Positions 35,184 to 43,883 of a stretch of DNA of 64,000 nt are shown piece by piece. The DNA is from Candidatus Mailhella excrementigallinarum (GTDB lineage: Bacteria; Desulfobacterota; Desulfovibrionia; Desulfovibrionales; Desulfovibrionaceae), in contig CALUUZ010000002.1 of assembly GCA_944324075.1 (NCBI GenBank), positions 1 through 64,000 on the forward strand, written 5' to 3'. Each line of letters begins with the position of its first letter. The stretch's first letter is position 1. Under the pieces are notes generated by a model, which saw nothing but the letters and a program-made list of their open reading frames with translations, had not been told where the DNA came from and searched no databases. The position numbers were made by a program, and so were the translations under genes.

Positions 35184-35405
35184 TCAGCGTCTTTCCTGAT
35201 ACATGGGCTCGAGGTTCATGGGAATGCGCAGTTCCACCGCGCCCGCGGGGCATTCCATGACGCAGGCGTTGCAGTGCCAGCATTCGTCAGGGTAGGTGAC
35301 GGCAGGCACCGTTCCGGGAATGCTTCCGTAGAAGACGTCTGACTGGCAGGCTTCCGCGCAGCGGCAGCATTTCTTGCAGAGATCGGCATGAATGACGGGA
35401 GGCAT
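35184..35405 (-). CDS. AprB-like 2x[4Fe-4S] ferredoxin, locus C
   Basis: This 73-residue ferredoxin has MPPVIHADLC, CKKCCRCAEAC and CWHCNACVMECP. The ATG complementary to 35403-35405 has AAGGAG eight bases upstream, and the start matches the other two copies. Here the ferredoxin follows the flavoprotein (43-base gap) rather than preceding it. The first cluster motif has extra Lys and Cys residues compared with the other copies. Confidence 0.86.
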   Translation of the reverse strand: MPPVIHADLCKKCCRCAEACQSDVFYGSIPGTVPAVTYPDECWHCNACVMECPAGAVELRIPMNLEPMYQERR

Positions 35406-35448
35406 GAAGAACACTCCTTGTTGTGGGGGTGAAGAGGATCGGGCGTGG

Positions 35449-37107
35449 TCAGCGCTTGCGCACGGCGCGCCATTCCACCTGTGTTTCGCCGTTCTCACGG
35501 CGCAGGACGAGCAGCTTGTTCAGGTGCGGGTTGGTGAAGGGAAAATCCTTCCGGATGTGCTTGGCCCGCGTTTCCCTGCGCTCTCTGGCCGCGTGCAGGA
35601 TGAGAGCGCCCACTTCCAGCAGGTTGAGCACTTCCGCGCAGCGGGCCAGCTCGTGCGGATTGCCCGCGGCCAGAGTGGCGCGGGCGCGGCGGGCGATGCG
35701 CTCAAGGTTGTCGGCTCCCGCCTTCAGCATGTTTTCCGAGCGGGGGATGCCTGCATAGTCGCCCATGATCTGCTGGATGGCGCAGTTGGCTTCCTGCCAG
35801 GTGGCATGCCGCGTGTCGCGTTCACGGCCGCGAATGGCGCGCAGCAGTTCGAGCGTGAGGCTCTCCGGCTCGGATGCTTCGGGCCGGTTGCCGAGGGCCT
35901 TGATGTCCTGAGCCGCGCTTTCCCCGGCGACCCAGCCGAACACCGCCGCACAGGAGATGCCGCCGAAAAATTCGTCGCCCGCCGCGTACAGCCCCTTGAG
36001 CGAGGTACGGGCGTTTTCGTCGTACAGGATGCCGCCGCGCGGCGAGAGTTCCCTGTCGTATGAACGGAACTCCACAGGCGTGGAACCGATGTCCAGCCCC
36101 TCCTTTTTGAAGAAATCAAGAATGCCGCAGTTGCCCTCGTTTTCCAGCCAGTGGGTCATGTATTCCACGCCTTCGCGGTCCAGGCCGGTGCAGTCCATAT
36201 ACACGGGGCCGCGTGCGGAATCGCGGTAATCCATGAAAATATCCTGATACACGTCCACCACAGGGTCGCCGTACCTGTTGTCCGGTCTGGTAACGAACGG
36301 CCCTACCGGAGTGCCCTGCGGATCGCGCAGCACACCGCCCCAGGTGGCCTTGCCCGCGCGGGCGAAGTAAACCGGACCGCAGCGGAACACGGGTATTTCC
36401 AGGCTGGCCATGTCCGCCCCGGCGCGGAAGGCCATGGCGCGTCCGTCGCCCACGCAGTTGGGACAGAGCCGCGCATTGAACAGGCAGGAGGGCGTGCAGC
36501 CGGGGTAAAGCCGGATGGCCGAGCCGGTGCCGAGCGCCACTCCTCCGGCCCGGAACACATGCACGGCGTCGTCCCGTGTGCTGATGCCGACGGCTCCGCA
36601 GACGCGTTCTCCCTCCTTGAGCAGATCGACGCACATGACCCGGTTGATGATGACCGCGCCGCGCCTGCGCGCTTCGTTTTCCAGGATGCGTTTCTGGTGC
36701 TTGCCCGCATAGTGCAGATGATTCAGCATGTCGCCGGGCATGCCGTGTCCGGCGAATTCCCAGCGGCCGTCGTATTTCATGGGAATGCCCCAGGCGTCCC
36801 ACAGTTTGACGATTTCAAAGGAGCGGGACAGCCAGGTTCTGATGAATTTGATGTCGCGGATGGTAGCCTGCTGGCCGGTCTGAAATTCCTCAATCCAGGC
36901 ATTGAAGTCATCGCCGTGATATTCCGGGATGTAGCACTGGAAGTGATCGTTGCCCGTTGCGCCCGCGCCGCTGTAACGGACATTGCTCTTGTCCGCCACG
37001 ATGACCTTGAGGCCCAGCTCCGCGGCTCTGATTGCGGTCATAAGCCCGGCTATGCCGCCGCCGATGACCAGCAGATCCGATTCATGATGCACGGTGTTCA
37101 GAGTCAT
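35449..37107 (-). CDS. AprA/fumarate-reductase-type FAD oxidoreductase, locus C
   Basis: This 552-residue flavoprotein is the most divergent of the three: LVIGGGIAGLMTAIRAAELG, RYSGAGATGNDHFQC, KATWGGVLRDPQGTPVG and FPFTNPHLNKLLVLRRENGE. The ATG complementary to 37105-37107 has AAGGAGG six bases upstream. No transporter lies in this unit; the nearest candidate partners are the Crp-like regulator upstream and the DszB-like protein. An ELSPRGG loop near 330 replaces the sequence shared by loci A and B, so its substrate may differ. Confidence 0.82.
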   Translation of the reverse strand: MTLNTVHHESDLLVIGGGIAGLMTAIRAAELGLKVIVADKSNVRYSGAGATGNDHFQCYIPEYHGDDFNAWIEEFQTGQQATIRDIKFIRTWLSRSFEIVKLWDAWGIPMKYDGRWEFAGHGMPGDMLNHLHYAGKHQKRILENEARRRGAVIINRVMCVDLLKEGERVCGAVGISTRDDAVHVFRAGGVALGTGSAIRLYPGCTPSCLFNARLCPNCVGDGRAMAFRAGADMASLEIPVFRCGPVYFARAGKATWGGVLRDPQGTPVGPFVTRPDNRYGDPVVDVYQDIFMDYRDSARGPVYMDCTGLDREGVEYMTHWLENEGNCGILDFFKKEGLDIGSTPVEFRSYDRELSPRGGILYDENARTSLKGLYAAGDEFFGGISCAAVFGWVAGESAAQDIKALGNRPEASEPESLTLELLRAIRGRERDTRHATWQEANCAIQQIMGDYAGIPRSENMLKAGADNLERIARRARATLAAGNPHELARCAEVLNLLEVGALILHAARERRETRAKHIRKDFPFTNPHLNKLLVLRRENGETQVEWRAVRKR

Positions 37108-37258
37108 GTTGTCCTCCTTGTTGTTGGAACGGTTGGAAATACCGGTACTTGTCGAGCGTGACTCAAGACCGGCGTACAACGCCGTATCCGGGGGCGGTTC
37201 CTCTTGAGGCGATGTAACGCCGTCCGTTCGCTGCCCTGATGCTCCGGGGAGATGCTGT

Positions 37259-37927
37259 TCAGGGCGCGCTGCGGACTTCCTGCTCCAGCCGATCCGGATC
37301 GCGGATAATCATGCCTTCCTCCCCGCATTCAATGAGTCCGGCTTCACGCAGACGCGTAACGGCCTTGGTCACGGTGACCCGGTGCAGTCCCAGAAATTCC
37401 GCCAGTTCAGCGTGTGATATGCGCACAGGGCCACCTGTTTCGCCGCTTCTGTGCAGCAGAAAGTCCCCCACCCTTTTTCGGGCGGACATGAAGTTCCACG
37501 CTTGCGAATCCTCACTCTGGACGCGCAGCTTGAGCGCCAGAATGCGCATGATGCTGAGTCCCACTTCGGGATGGGCGGGAAGAATCTTTTCCCGCAGGGT
37601 CGCGCGGGGAAAGAAAACGGTTTCTCCTTCGTCCTCGCACTCCATGAGATAGATGGCTGCGGAATCCGTAAGCAGGGAAACTTCGCCGATGAGCGAGTGC
37701 GCGCGCATGATCCACAATGTACGCTGCTGCCCGGAGCGGCTGAACGCCACGGCCCGGAAACTTCCGGACAGAACAAGGTGCATGCCTCCCGACTTTTCTC
37801 CCGGACAGAAAACGGGCATGTGGACATGCCAGAAACGGCGCTCGCCCAGCGGCAGGATATCCTGCCAGAAGGGAAGTTCCCGCTCCGTGACGAAAGGGGA
37901 AAGACGCGCGGCCGGAAGTGCAGGCAT
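37259..37927 (-). CDS. Crp/Fnr family transcriptional regulator, locus C
   Basis: This 222-residue protein has an effector barrel (MHLVLSGSFRAVAFSRSGQQR...SLIGEVSLLTD) and a helix-turn-helix AELAEFLGLHRVTVTKAVTRL. No cysteine set for an Fe-S cluster is present at the N-terminus, so it probably senses a small ligand. AAGGAG precedes the ATG complementary to 37925-37927. It is upstream of the locus C flavoprotein on the same strand and divergent from the DszB-like gene. The 230 bases between the two starts contain GCAATGCG (37981-37988) and its inverse CGCATTGC (38023-38030). Confidence 0.87.
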   Translation of the reverse strand: MPALPAARLSPFVTERELPFWQDILPLGERRFWHVHMPVFCPGEKSGGMHLVLSGSFRAVAFSRSGQQRTLWIMRAHSLIGEVSLLTDSAAIYLMECEDEGETVFFPRATLREKILPAHPEVGLSIMRILALKLRVQSEDSQAWNFMSARKRVGDFLLHRSGETGGPVRISHAELAEFLGLHRVTVTKAVTRLREAGLIECGEEGMIIRDPDRLEQEVRSAP

Positions 37928-38157
37928 GGAAGTCTCCTTGGCATGAGGACGGTCGGAGCGCATGTGCCGCGTGACGGTCGGCAATGCGGAGAAGTCCGGC
38001 TTCCCATTTGTGATATTTTTAGCGCATTGCGGAGGAACTGTCGGTAGCCTGGGCTACATGACGGGAAAAGACGATGCTGTTGCCGTGGGTTTCGGCACTG
38101 TGCTATGGTGGAACCGGGCCGTATGTTGCCGTCCGGCTGAGGGAACAGGGGGAGACG

Positions 38158-39183
38158 ATGCTGACAGGGGATGAAGTGTACTACGGGGTCGGCCCCGTGC
38201 CTACCTCCTTTCATCTGGCGGCCCGGAAGGGATGGCTTGAGCAGGCCTTCCGGCGCTGCGGCGCGCGGCTCATCAACCTTGGGGACATTCCCCTGATGCA
38301 GGAAAAACACTATACGCACCGTTCTCCCAACCTGATCCGGCTTGGGGGGAATTTTCCGCCGTTCTGGGCCAGAGCCGGCGGCGCGGATACACTGCTGGTC
38401 AGCATGAGCTGTCTGCCCATGAGAGTTTCCATGGTGGCGCGTTCCGGTTTTAATATGCGCCGGGGAACTCGCGGCGCGCGTCTTGCCGTTCCCGTGCGCC
38501 CCGCCTGGCCGGTTGATTTCTTCCGGCTTGGGGCACGGCTCATGGAAAGGGGGCTGAGCTCCTGGGCCGGGCTGTCGGATACGGGATTTTCCCATGTGCC
38601 GGTGGAAGGCTTGTGCGACTACAGCTGGTGGGAAGGCGTAACCATGTTTCTTTCCCGTCCCAGGGCGGACTTTTCCGGCACGCTGGAGGCTGAACGCAAG
38701 GCTCTGATGTCCGGCGCGGCGGATATCGTGGTGTTCACCCAGGGGCGGGGCCTTCCCATGCTGAAGAACGGGAAGTTCAAGGAACTTTTCGCCGTGCCGG
38801 GGGATGCCCCGTGGCGTTTTCTGCTGACGAACAGCTTTCCCGTGGTGACCACGGTCAGCCGTGATCTGGCGCGGCGAAGGCCGGAACTGGTGGTGCTGTG
38901 GATAAAAATGGAGATACTCGCCGCGCGCTGGGCGGCGGCCAACCAGCGGGATTTCCTTGAAACTCTCTCCGGCTGCAACGGAATTCCTCCCGATGCGCTG
39001 AAAGATGCCTGCCGTCCTGACATGGCAGCGTACTTCGAGCCCGGATTCTCCGCTGAGAGCCTTGAACTGCTGCGGATGATCCGTGACTTCCTGAGTGAGG
39101 AGAAGGTTATCCCGGAGTCCTTCGATCTGGACGGATGGGTGGATACGTCTTTTTGGGAGCAGGCCCTGAACGAACTGAAATGA
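38158..39183 (+). CDS. DszB-like (sulfinate desulfinase fold) protein lacking the nucleophilic cysteine
   Basis: This 341-residue protein resembles DszB, the 2-(2'-hydroxyphenyl)benzenesulfinate desulfinase, which has the fold of NMT1/SsuA-type binding proteins. Compared with DszB from memory, GPVPTSFHLAARKGWL aligns with the CPVP region, H51 with His60, R61 with Arg70 and LGGNFPP with FGGEIPP; the C-terminal EKVIPESFDLDGW also corresponds. The active-site Cys27 is replaced by Gly12, so desulfinase activity by the known mechanism is unlikely and ligand binding is a better guess. It has no signal peptide, which argues against a periplasmic binding protein. GGGGAG precedes the ATG at 38158. Its stop overlaps the next start (ATGA), coupling it to the sigma-54 activator. 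Confidence 0.65.
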   Translation: MLTGDEVYYGVGPVPTSFHLAARKGWLEQAFRRCGARLINLGDIPLMQEKHYTHRSPNLIRLGGNFPPFWARAGGADTLLVSMSCLPMRVSMVARSGFNMRRGTRGARLAVPVRPAWPVDFFRLGARLMERGLSSWAGLSDTGFSHVPVEGLCDYSWWEGVTMFLSRPRADFSGTLEAERKALMSGAADIVVFTQGRGLPMLKNGKFKELFAVPGDAPWRFLLTNSFPVVTTVSRDLARRRPELVVLWIKMEILAARWAAANQRDFLETLSGCNGIPPDALKDACRPDMAAYFEPGFSAESLELLRMIRDFLSEEKVIPESFDLDGWVDTSFWEQALNELK

Positions 39184-40559
39184 CAACGCTTGCCGCGCCG
39201 TCCCGTGACGGCGCGGCGGAGAGGTGGCCGGGCATGAAGAATACGGGCCGTTTCTGGGAATACTGTTTTAACGCGTTTCCCGAAGGGATTCTGGTATTTG
39301 ATTCCGGGTTCCGCATGGCGTCCGCCAACGAGTGCGCGCTTGAGCTGACCGGCATGAAGGGGGAAGAGGAACATCCCGCGTATGCGGAGCTGTTCCCCGA
39401 AGCTCCGGTTATGGACGCCTCCCTTCTGCGCAACATGGATTCGGGTACGGTCATTGAACATATCGTTACTCCTCTGCGCAGAAGATCGGGTGAAAAGATT
39501 CCGGTGGCGGCGCGTTTTATTTCCATCCATGCCGAAAGAGACGAGCCTTGCCTGCTGTGCGTGCTTCTGCCCGCCTGCGACACGGGCGCATGGGCCTCCG
39601 CCGGGGCTCCGGCGAACCTGAAGCGTTTCGGCATTGTCAGCCGCAGCAAGTCGTTCGCCCATATCCAGCGAGTCATAGGCGACATCGCCCGCAGCAGCGC
39701 GCCCGTGCTTATTTTCGGTGAGAGCGGCACCGGCAAGGAACTTCTGGCCAACAGCATTCACCAGCTTTCCGAGCGTTCGCGCGCCCCCATGGTCAAGATC
39801 AACTGCGGCGCCATACCGGAAACGCTGCTGGAGGCCGAACTGTTCGGGTACAAGAAAGGGGCCTTTACCGATGCGCGCACGGACAAGGCGGGCCGGTTCA
39901 AGCTGGCGGAAGGCGGGACGATATTTCTGGATGAAATAGGGGACATTTCCGCCCAGATGCAGGTCAAGCTGCTGCGCGTGCTGGACAAGCAGGAGTATGA
40001 CCCGCTCGGTTCCGTGCGCACGGAGCATACGGATGTGCGCGTGGTGGCCGCGACGCACAAGGATCTGTGGGAAATGGTGAAGAACAGGCAATTTAGGCAT
40101 GACCTCTTTTTCCGGCTCAATGTCATGAGCATTACCATTCCTCCTCTGCGCGAACGCCGGGAAGATATTCCCCTCCTTGCGGATCTGTATATCCGCTCGC
40201 ACTGCGAACAGGTTCGGGGGAAGGCGCCGAGCCTTTCCCCCGAGGTGCTCCAGATCCTGTACGAACATTCGTTTCCGGGCAATATCAGGGAACTGCACAA
40301 TATTCTTGAGCATGCCCTTGTGTTGTGCCGGGGCGCGGTGATCACCACGGAACACCTGCCCTCCTATATTTTCAAGGCCATCAAGCTGGAAGACCCCATC
40401 CCGGAGGGAAGCCTGCGCGCGCAGGAAGAGGCGTCGATCCGGCGCGCCATGCTGGAGTTCGGCGGCAATGCGGCCAGGGCCGCGTCCTTTCTGGGCATTC
40501 ATGTGACCACGCTCCGCCGCAAGGCCCGCAAAATGGGGCTTTTTCCCTGGCGGGGATAG
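39180..40559 (+). CDS. Sigma-54-dependent activator with PAS sensor
   Basis: This 459-residue protein has an N-terminal PAS domain (about 25-135), an AAA+ domain with Walker A GESGTGKE, Walker B GTIFLDEIGD and HDLFFRLNVMSITIPPLRER, and a Fis-type helix-turn-helix at the end (GNAARAASFLGIHVTTLRRK). The sigma-54 contact loop reads GAFTDA instead of GAFTGA, a known natural variant. Its start overlaps the stop of the DszB-like gene. Two sigma-54 promoters flank the region between dctP and the glycyl radical enzyme, so this activator very likely controls both units in response to a ligand sensed by the PAS domain or by the DszB-like protein. Confidence 0.92.
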   Translation: MTTLAAPSRDGAAERWPGMKNTGRFWEYCFNAFPEGILVFDSGFRMASANECALELTGMKGEEEHPAYAELFPEAPVMDASLLRNMDSGTVIEHIVTPLRRRSGEKIPVAARFISIHAERDEPCLLCVLLPACDTGAWASAGAPANLKRFGIVSRSKSFAHIQRVIGDIARSSAPVLIFGESGTGKELLANSIHQLSERSRAPMVKINCGAIPETLLEAELFGYKKGAFTDARTDKAGRFKLAEGGTIFLDEIGDISAQMQVKLLRVLDKQEYDPLGSVRTEHTDVRVVAATHKDLWEMVKNRQFRHDLFFRLNVMSITIPPLRERREDIPLLADLYIRSHCEQVRGKAPSLSPEVLQILYEHSFPGNIRELHNILEHALVLCRGAVITTEHLPSYIFKAIKLEDPIPEGSLRAQEEASIRRAMLEFGGNAARAASFLGIHVTTLRRKARKMGLFPWRG

Positions 40560-40600
40560 GTGAGAACAGCCTTGGCGCATTCCGCTGTCGACCGTACCTG

Positions 40601-40626
40601 CGGGCAGGACCCGATGTTCCTGCCCG
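40601..40626. terminator. Bidirectional hairpin between converging genes
   Basis: CGGGCAGGA and TCCTGCCCG pair around eight bases, between the ends of the sigma-54 activator gene and the dehydrogenase gene. No T tract is present. Confidence 0.5.
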
Positions 40627-40632
40627 CGGTGT

Positions 40633-41535
40633 TCACGCCTCCGCTCTCAAACTTCCCCGGCACCGGTCCGGGGAGGAAAGAAGGCGAAAGAGTCTGGTCG
40701 TTCCCTCATCTCCGCCGCCTTGTTCGACTGCGTCTTCCAGCAGCGCCGCGATTTCTTCCGTCAGGGGAAGCCATGCGCCCGTCTTTGCCCGCTGCTCCAT
40801 GACCTGCCGGATATCCTTGAGCAGCAGACGGACGGTGAACCCCGTATCCGGCTCACTGCTCAGCATGCGTTTTCCCTGGTTTTCCAGAACAAAGCCCGCG
40901 GCGGAACCTCCGTCGAGCAGGGCTTCGCGCACCCTTGCGGGGTCCGTTCCCGCCGCCTCGCACAGACGGAACGCCTCTCCCACGGCCAGAAGCGAGGCGG
41001 AAACGATAAGCTGGTTGCAGGCCTTGGCAATCTGGCCGGAGCCGGAAGGGCCCAGATGGCGGACATGCGTCCCCATGCTTTCCAGTACGGGGCGCGCCCC
41101 GGCAAAGGCCGAGGCGTCGCCCCCCGCCCAGATGGCGAGCGTGCCGCTTTCCGCCGCCCGCACACCTCCGGAAACCGGAGCGTCAAGAAAGAATGCGCCG
41201 TGCGCCGCGACCCGTTCCGCCAGATTGCGCGCGGCGGAGACGGAGATGGTGCTCATGTCCGCACAGATCAGTCCGGGGCGCGCGCCCCGGCAGACTCCGT
41301 CCTCTCCGAGCAGAATATCTTCCACATCCGGCCCGGCGGTGACGCAGGTAAGGAAGATGTCCGCTTCGGCCGCGGCCGCGGCCGGGGAGCCGCAGAGAAC
41401 GGCCCCGGCCTCGACAAGGTGACGCGCTTTTTCCGGCGAACGCGCCCAGATGCGTACCTCGTATCCTTTCTTCAGCAGATTGCGGACGCAGGGACCGCCC
41501 ATTCTGCCCAGACCGATGAATCCCACACGCTGCAT
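40633..41535 (-). CDS. Beta-hydroxyacid dehydrogenase (3-hydroxyisobutyrate dehydrogenase family)
   Basis: This 300-residue NAD(P) enzyme opens with a Rossmann motif (VGFIGLGRMGGPCVRNLL) and has the family substrate signature DAPVSGGVRAAESGTL near residue 120 and the catalytic lysine segment GSGQIAKACNQ (Lys near 170). Members oxidise 3-hydroxyacids or reduce the matching semialdehydes; the sulfolactaldehyde reductase YihU is in the same family. It starts 20 bases after the TRAP permease gene ends, so it belongs to the TRAP operon. It may handle the imported compound or the aldehyde formed after cleavage. Confidence 0.85.
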   Translation of the reverse strand: MQRVGFIGLGRMGGPCVRNLLKKGYEVRIWARSPEKARHLVEAGAVLCGSPAAAAAEADIFLTCVTAGPDVEDILLGEDGVCRGARPGLICADMSTISVSAARNLAERVAAHGAFFLDAPVSGGVRAAESGTLAIWAGGDASAFAGARPVLESMGTHVRHLGPSGSGQIAKACNQLIVSASLLAVGEAFRLCEAAGTDPARVREALLDGGSAAGFVLENQGKRMLSSEPDTGFTVRLLLKDIRQVMEQRAKTGAWLPLTEEIAALLEDAVEQGGGDEGTTRLFRLLSSPDRCRGSLRAEA

Positions 41536-41555
41536 GGCTTGTTCCTTTCCGAATG

Positions 41556-43481
41556 TCAGTGCATCAGGCCCGGCAGCCAGGTGCTGAGGGGGGGGAAGGC
41601 GATAATGAGCGCCAGACACAGATAGAGACCGATGACAAAGGGCAGAATGGCCCGGAACATGAGGGTGAGGGGAATGTCCGCCAGCCCCTTGACCACGAAG
41701 AGGCTGATGCCGAAGGGCGGCGTGATGCCGGCCATGTTCTTGAGCAGCACCATGATGACGCCGAACCAGATGAGATCCCAGTGGAAGGCGTTGGCGATGG
41801 GCAGAAACATGGGAATGCAGATCAGGATGAGCGGGGTGTTGGGAATGAAGCAGCCCAGGAAGCTCATGACCACGATGATGGCGAACATGACCCAGTATTC
41901 GCCCAGGTGCATGGTGGATATCCATGTGGCCAGCTCCAGCGGAATGCGGCTCATGGTGACGAAATAGCCGAAGAGATTCGCGCCGCACAGAATGGCGAAA
42001 CAGACAATGATGGCCTTGGAAGTGGAAGTCAGAGCCTCGGAAAAACTCTTCCAGGTAAAGCGGCGCAGGGCCAGGGCAAATGCCAGGGTGGCGAATGCGC
42101 CGATGCCGCCCCCTTCCGTGGCGGTAAAGAGCCCCGCATAGATGCCGCCGATGGCCACCACGAAAATAAGCAGAATCGGCAGCGCCATGATCAGGGATTT
42201 CGCTTTTTCCGTGCCGGAAACGGCGGGGCTGGCGGGGCCGAGGGCGGGATTGCGCCATACCCTGTACCAGATGACCAGCATGAAGCAGAGCATGCAGGTG
42301 ATGCCGGGCAGTACGCCCGCCATGAACAGATCGCCGATGGACTGATCGGCCAGCACGCCGTAGATGATGAAGGACGTGCTGGGCGGAATGAGCGAGCCGA
42401 TGGTGCCGGAAGCCGCGAGCGTGCCCACGGAAAGGGAGTCGTCGTAGCCGTTGCGGCGCATTTCCGGCAGGGCGATGGTGGTCATGGCCACATTGCAGGC
42501 GACATTGTCTCCGACGACCGCGCCGAAGGCCGTGCAGGCCGCCACGCTGCCGTGCGCGAGGCCTCCGCGGGCGTGTCCCATCCAGGCCCGGAAACAGCGG
42601 AACAGATCCTGCCCGAACTGGCTGTAGAAACACAGGTAGCCCATGAGCAGGAAGAACATGAGCGGAGACCAGTTGTAACTGGCCACTGTGGTGAACCACG
42701 TCTTGCCGAGCAGATTGAACGCGCCGCCGGGGCCGCGCAGGGTGCAGATGAAGATGAAGGCCGCGGCCATGAGCGCGTAGGCGATGGGCATGCCCATGAA
42801 GAAGAGGGCGAACATGAATACCAGCCCGAGGATTCCCACCGGAATGGCCTGGGAGAGCGGCGTGCGGTGCATGGCGAAGAGAATGCCGAGCGCAAGAGGG
42901 ATGAGGGCGAGGCAGAGCATGGCGCACACACCGGCGGCGCTGTCGCGCTCAAGGGCGTCCGCAAGTCTGGTCAGCACGTCGTGCAGCAGCGCAATCACAA
43001 TGAGCGCGCATCCGGCGGCCGCATACAGAATGAAGGGCAGGAAATGGATATGCCAGGTCGGCGTGACCAGTGTGGAGCTTTTGAAGGCGTAGTCGATCAT
43101 TGTCTTGATGCAGAACACGACAATGACAAGGCTCCAGAGATCCGTGGCGAAGCCCAGACGGTTTTCTCCCGTTTTCGACAGGCGGGAGGTGATGATGTCC
43201 ATGTTGACATGCGCGTGGTTCCATTGGGCGTGGGCTACGGAGCCGAAAAACATCACGACCATGAGCAGTTCGGTGATTTCAATGGTTCCGCTGATGGGTC
43301 TGTCGATGGTGGTGCGCAGAACCACATCAAGGAAGGTCAGGGCGACCATGCCCAGAAAGACATACATGGAAATGGCGCTGCAGAACGTGCTGAACGGCCG
43401 GAAACGTTCAAGGGCCGATGCGGCCGTGCGCAGAATACGCGCGGAGGCCGGGGCGGAATCCGCCGCTGTATGGGTACTCAT
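41556..43481 (-). CDS. dctM: TRAP transporter permease, fused DctQ-DctM
   Basis: This 641-residue protein joins a four-helix DctQ-like part (about 30-200; ISGTIEITELLMVVMFFGSVAHAQW) to a DctM-like large permease (about 215 to the end; FFMGMPIAYALMAAAF, VAMTTIALPEMRRNGYDDSL, GSLIPPSTSFIIYGVL, MAGITPPFGISLFVVKG). The ATG complementary to 43479-43481 has AAGGAA upstream. TRAP systems import organic acids and sulfonates using the sodium gradient with a binding protein, here encoded 402 bases upstream. Fused QM permeases are known in other TRAP systems. Confidence 0.92.
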   Translation of the reverse strand: MSTHTAADSAPASARILRTAASALERFRPFSTFCSAISMYVFLGMVALTFLDVVLRTTIDRPISGTIEITELLMVVMFFGSVAHAQWNHAHVNMDIITSRLSKTGENRLGFATDLWSLVIVVFCIKTMIDYAFKSSTLVTPTWHIHFLPFILYAAAGCALIVIALLHDVLTRLADALERDSAAGVCAMLCLALIPLALGILFAMHRTPLSQAIPVGILGLVFMFALFFMGMPIAYALMAAAFIFICTLRGPGGAFNLLGKTWFTTVASYNWSPLMFFLLMGYLCFYSQFGQDLFRCFRAWMGHARGGLAHGSVAACTAFGAVVGDNVACNVAMTTIALPEMRRNGYDDSLSVGTLAASGTIGSLIPPSTSFIIYGVLADQSIGDLFMAGVLPGITCMLCFMLVIWYRVWRNPALGPASPAVSGTEKAKSLIMALPILLIFVVAIGGIYAGLFTATEGGGIGAFATLAFALALRRFTWKSFSEALTSTSKAIIVCFAILCGANLFGYFVTMSRIPLELATWISTMHLGEYWVMFAIIVVMSFLGCFIPNTPLILICIPMFLPIANAFHWDLIWFGVIMVLLKNMAGITPPFGISLFVVKGLADIPLTLMFRAILPFVIGLYLCLALIIAFPPLSTWLPGLMH

Positions 43482-43699
43482 CGAAAATTCCTTTCTGGTT
43501 TGAGACCTCCCCCTGTTCAGGGGGAAAAGAGTGGTTGACAAGACGGCGAAACCGATGAAATCCGTTTGCAACTCCTCCCTTCAGGGAGGGGCAATCCGCA
43601 CGCCCCCTGTCCGTCGGCCGCTTCAGTCAGTCGGCGGATGGGGCGACTGTGGATTGAAACATCGAAAGAATTTCTTCTGGTTGAAGCGCTTTGCTCTTG

Positions 43700-43812
43700 A
43701 AAATACCTGCCAGTCAGGACCCTGTTTCTGATCCGCAGGTTTCACGCCTCCATCGGAGCAGCCGCAAGTGAATTTCGGCTGCTCCGATGTCGCGGCGGAG
43801 TCCGAGCGACTT
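43700..43812 (-). repeat. Intergenic repeat, family 1 (inverse copy)
   Basis: GCAGGTTTCACGCCTCC and GATGTCGCGGCGGAGTCCG match the copy at 5468-5595. Between them AGCAGCCG and CGGCTGCT form a hairpin. It lies within the 402-base gap between dctP and dctQM, where no gene is seen. Confidence 0.6.
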
Positions 43813-43883
43813 CACGTTCGTCCGCCGGTTTCGGAGAGGGCAGGGAACAATCCGCCTGTATTCGTCCGCCGAAGCGGGTGGCC

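Noticed and set aside
41553-43538. A 661-codon open frame antisense to the TRAP permease
   Set aside because: Composition is His/Gly/Glu-rich without domain features; the fused DctQM frame explains the segment.
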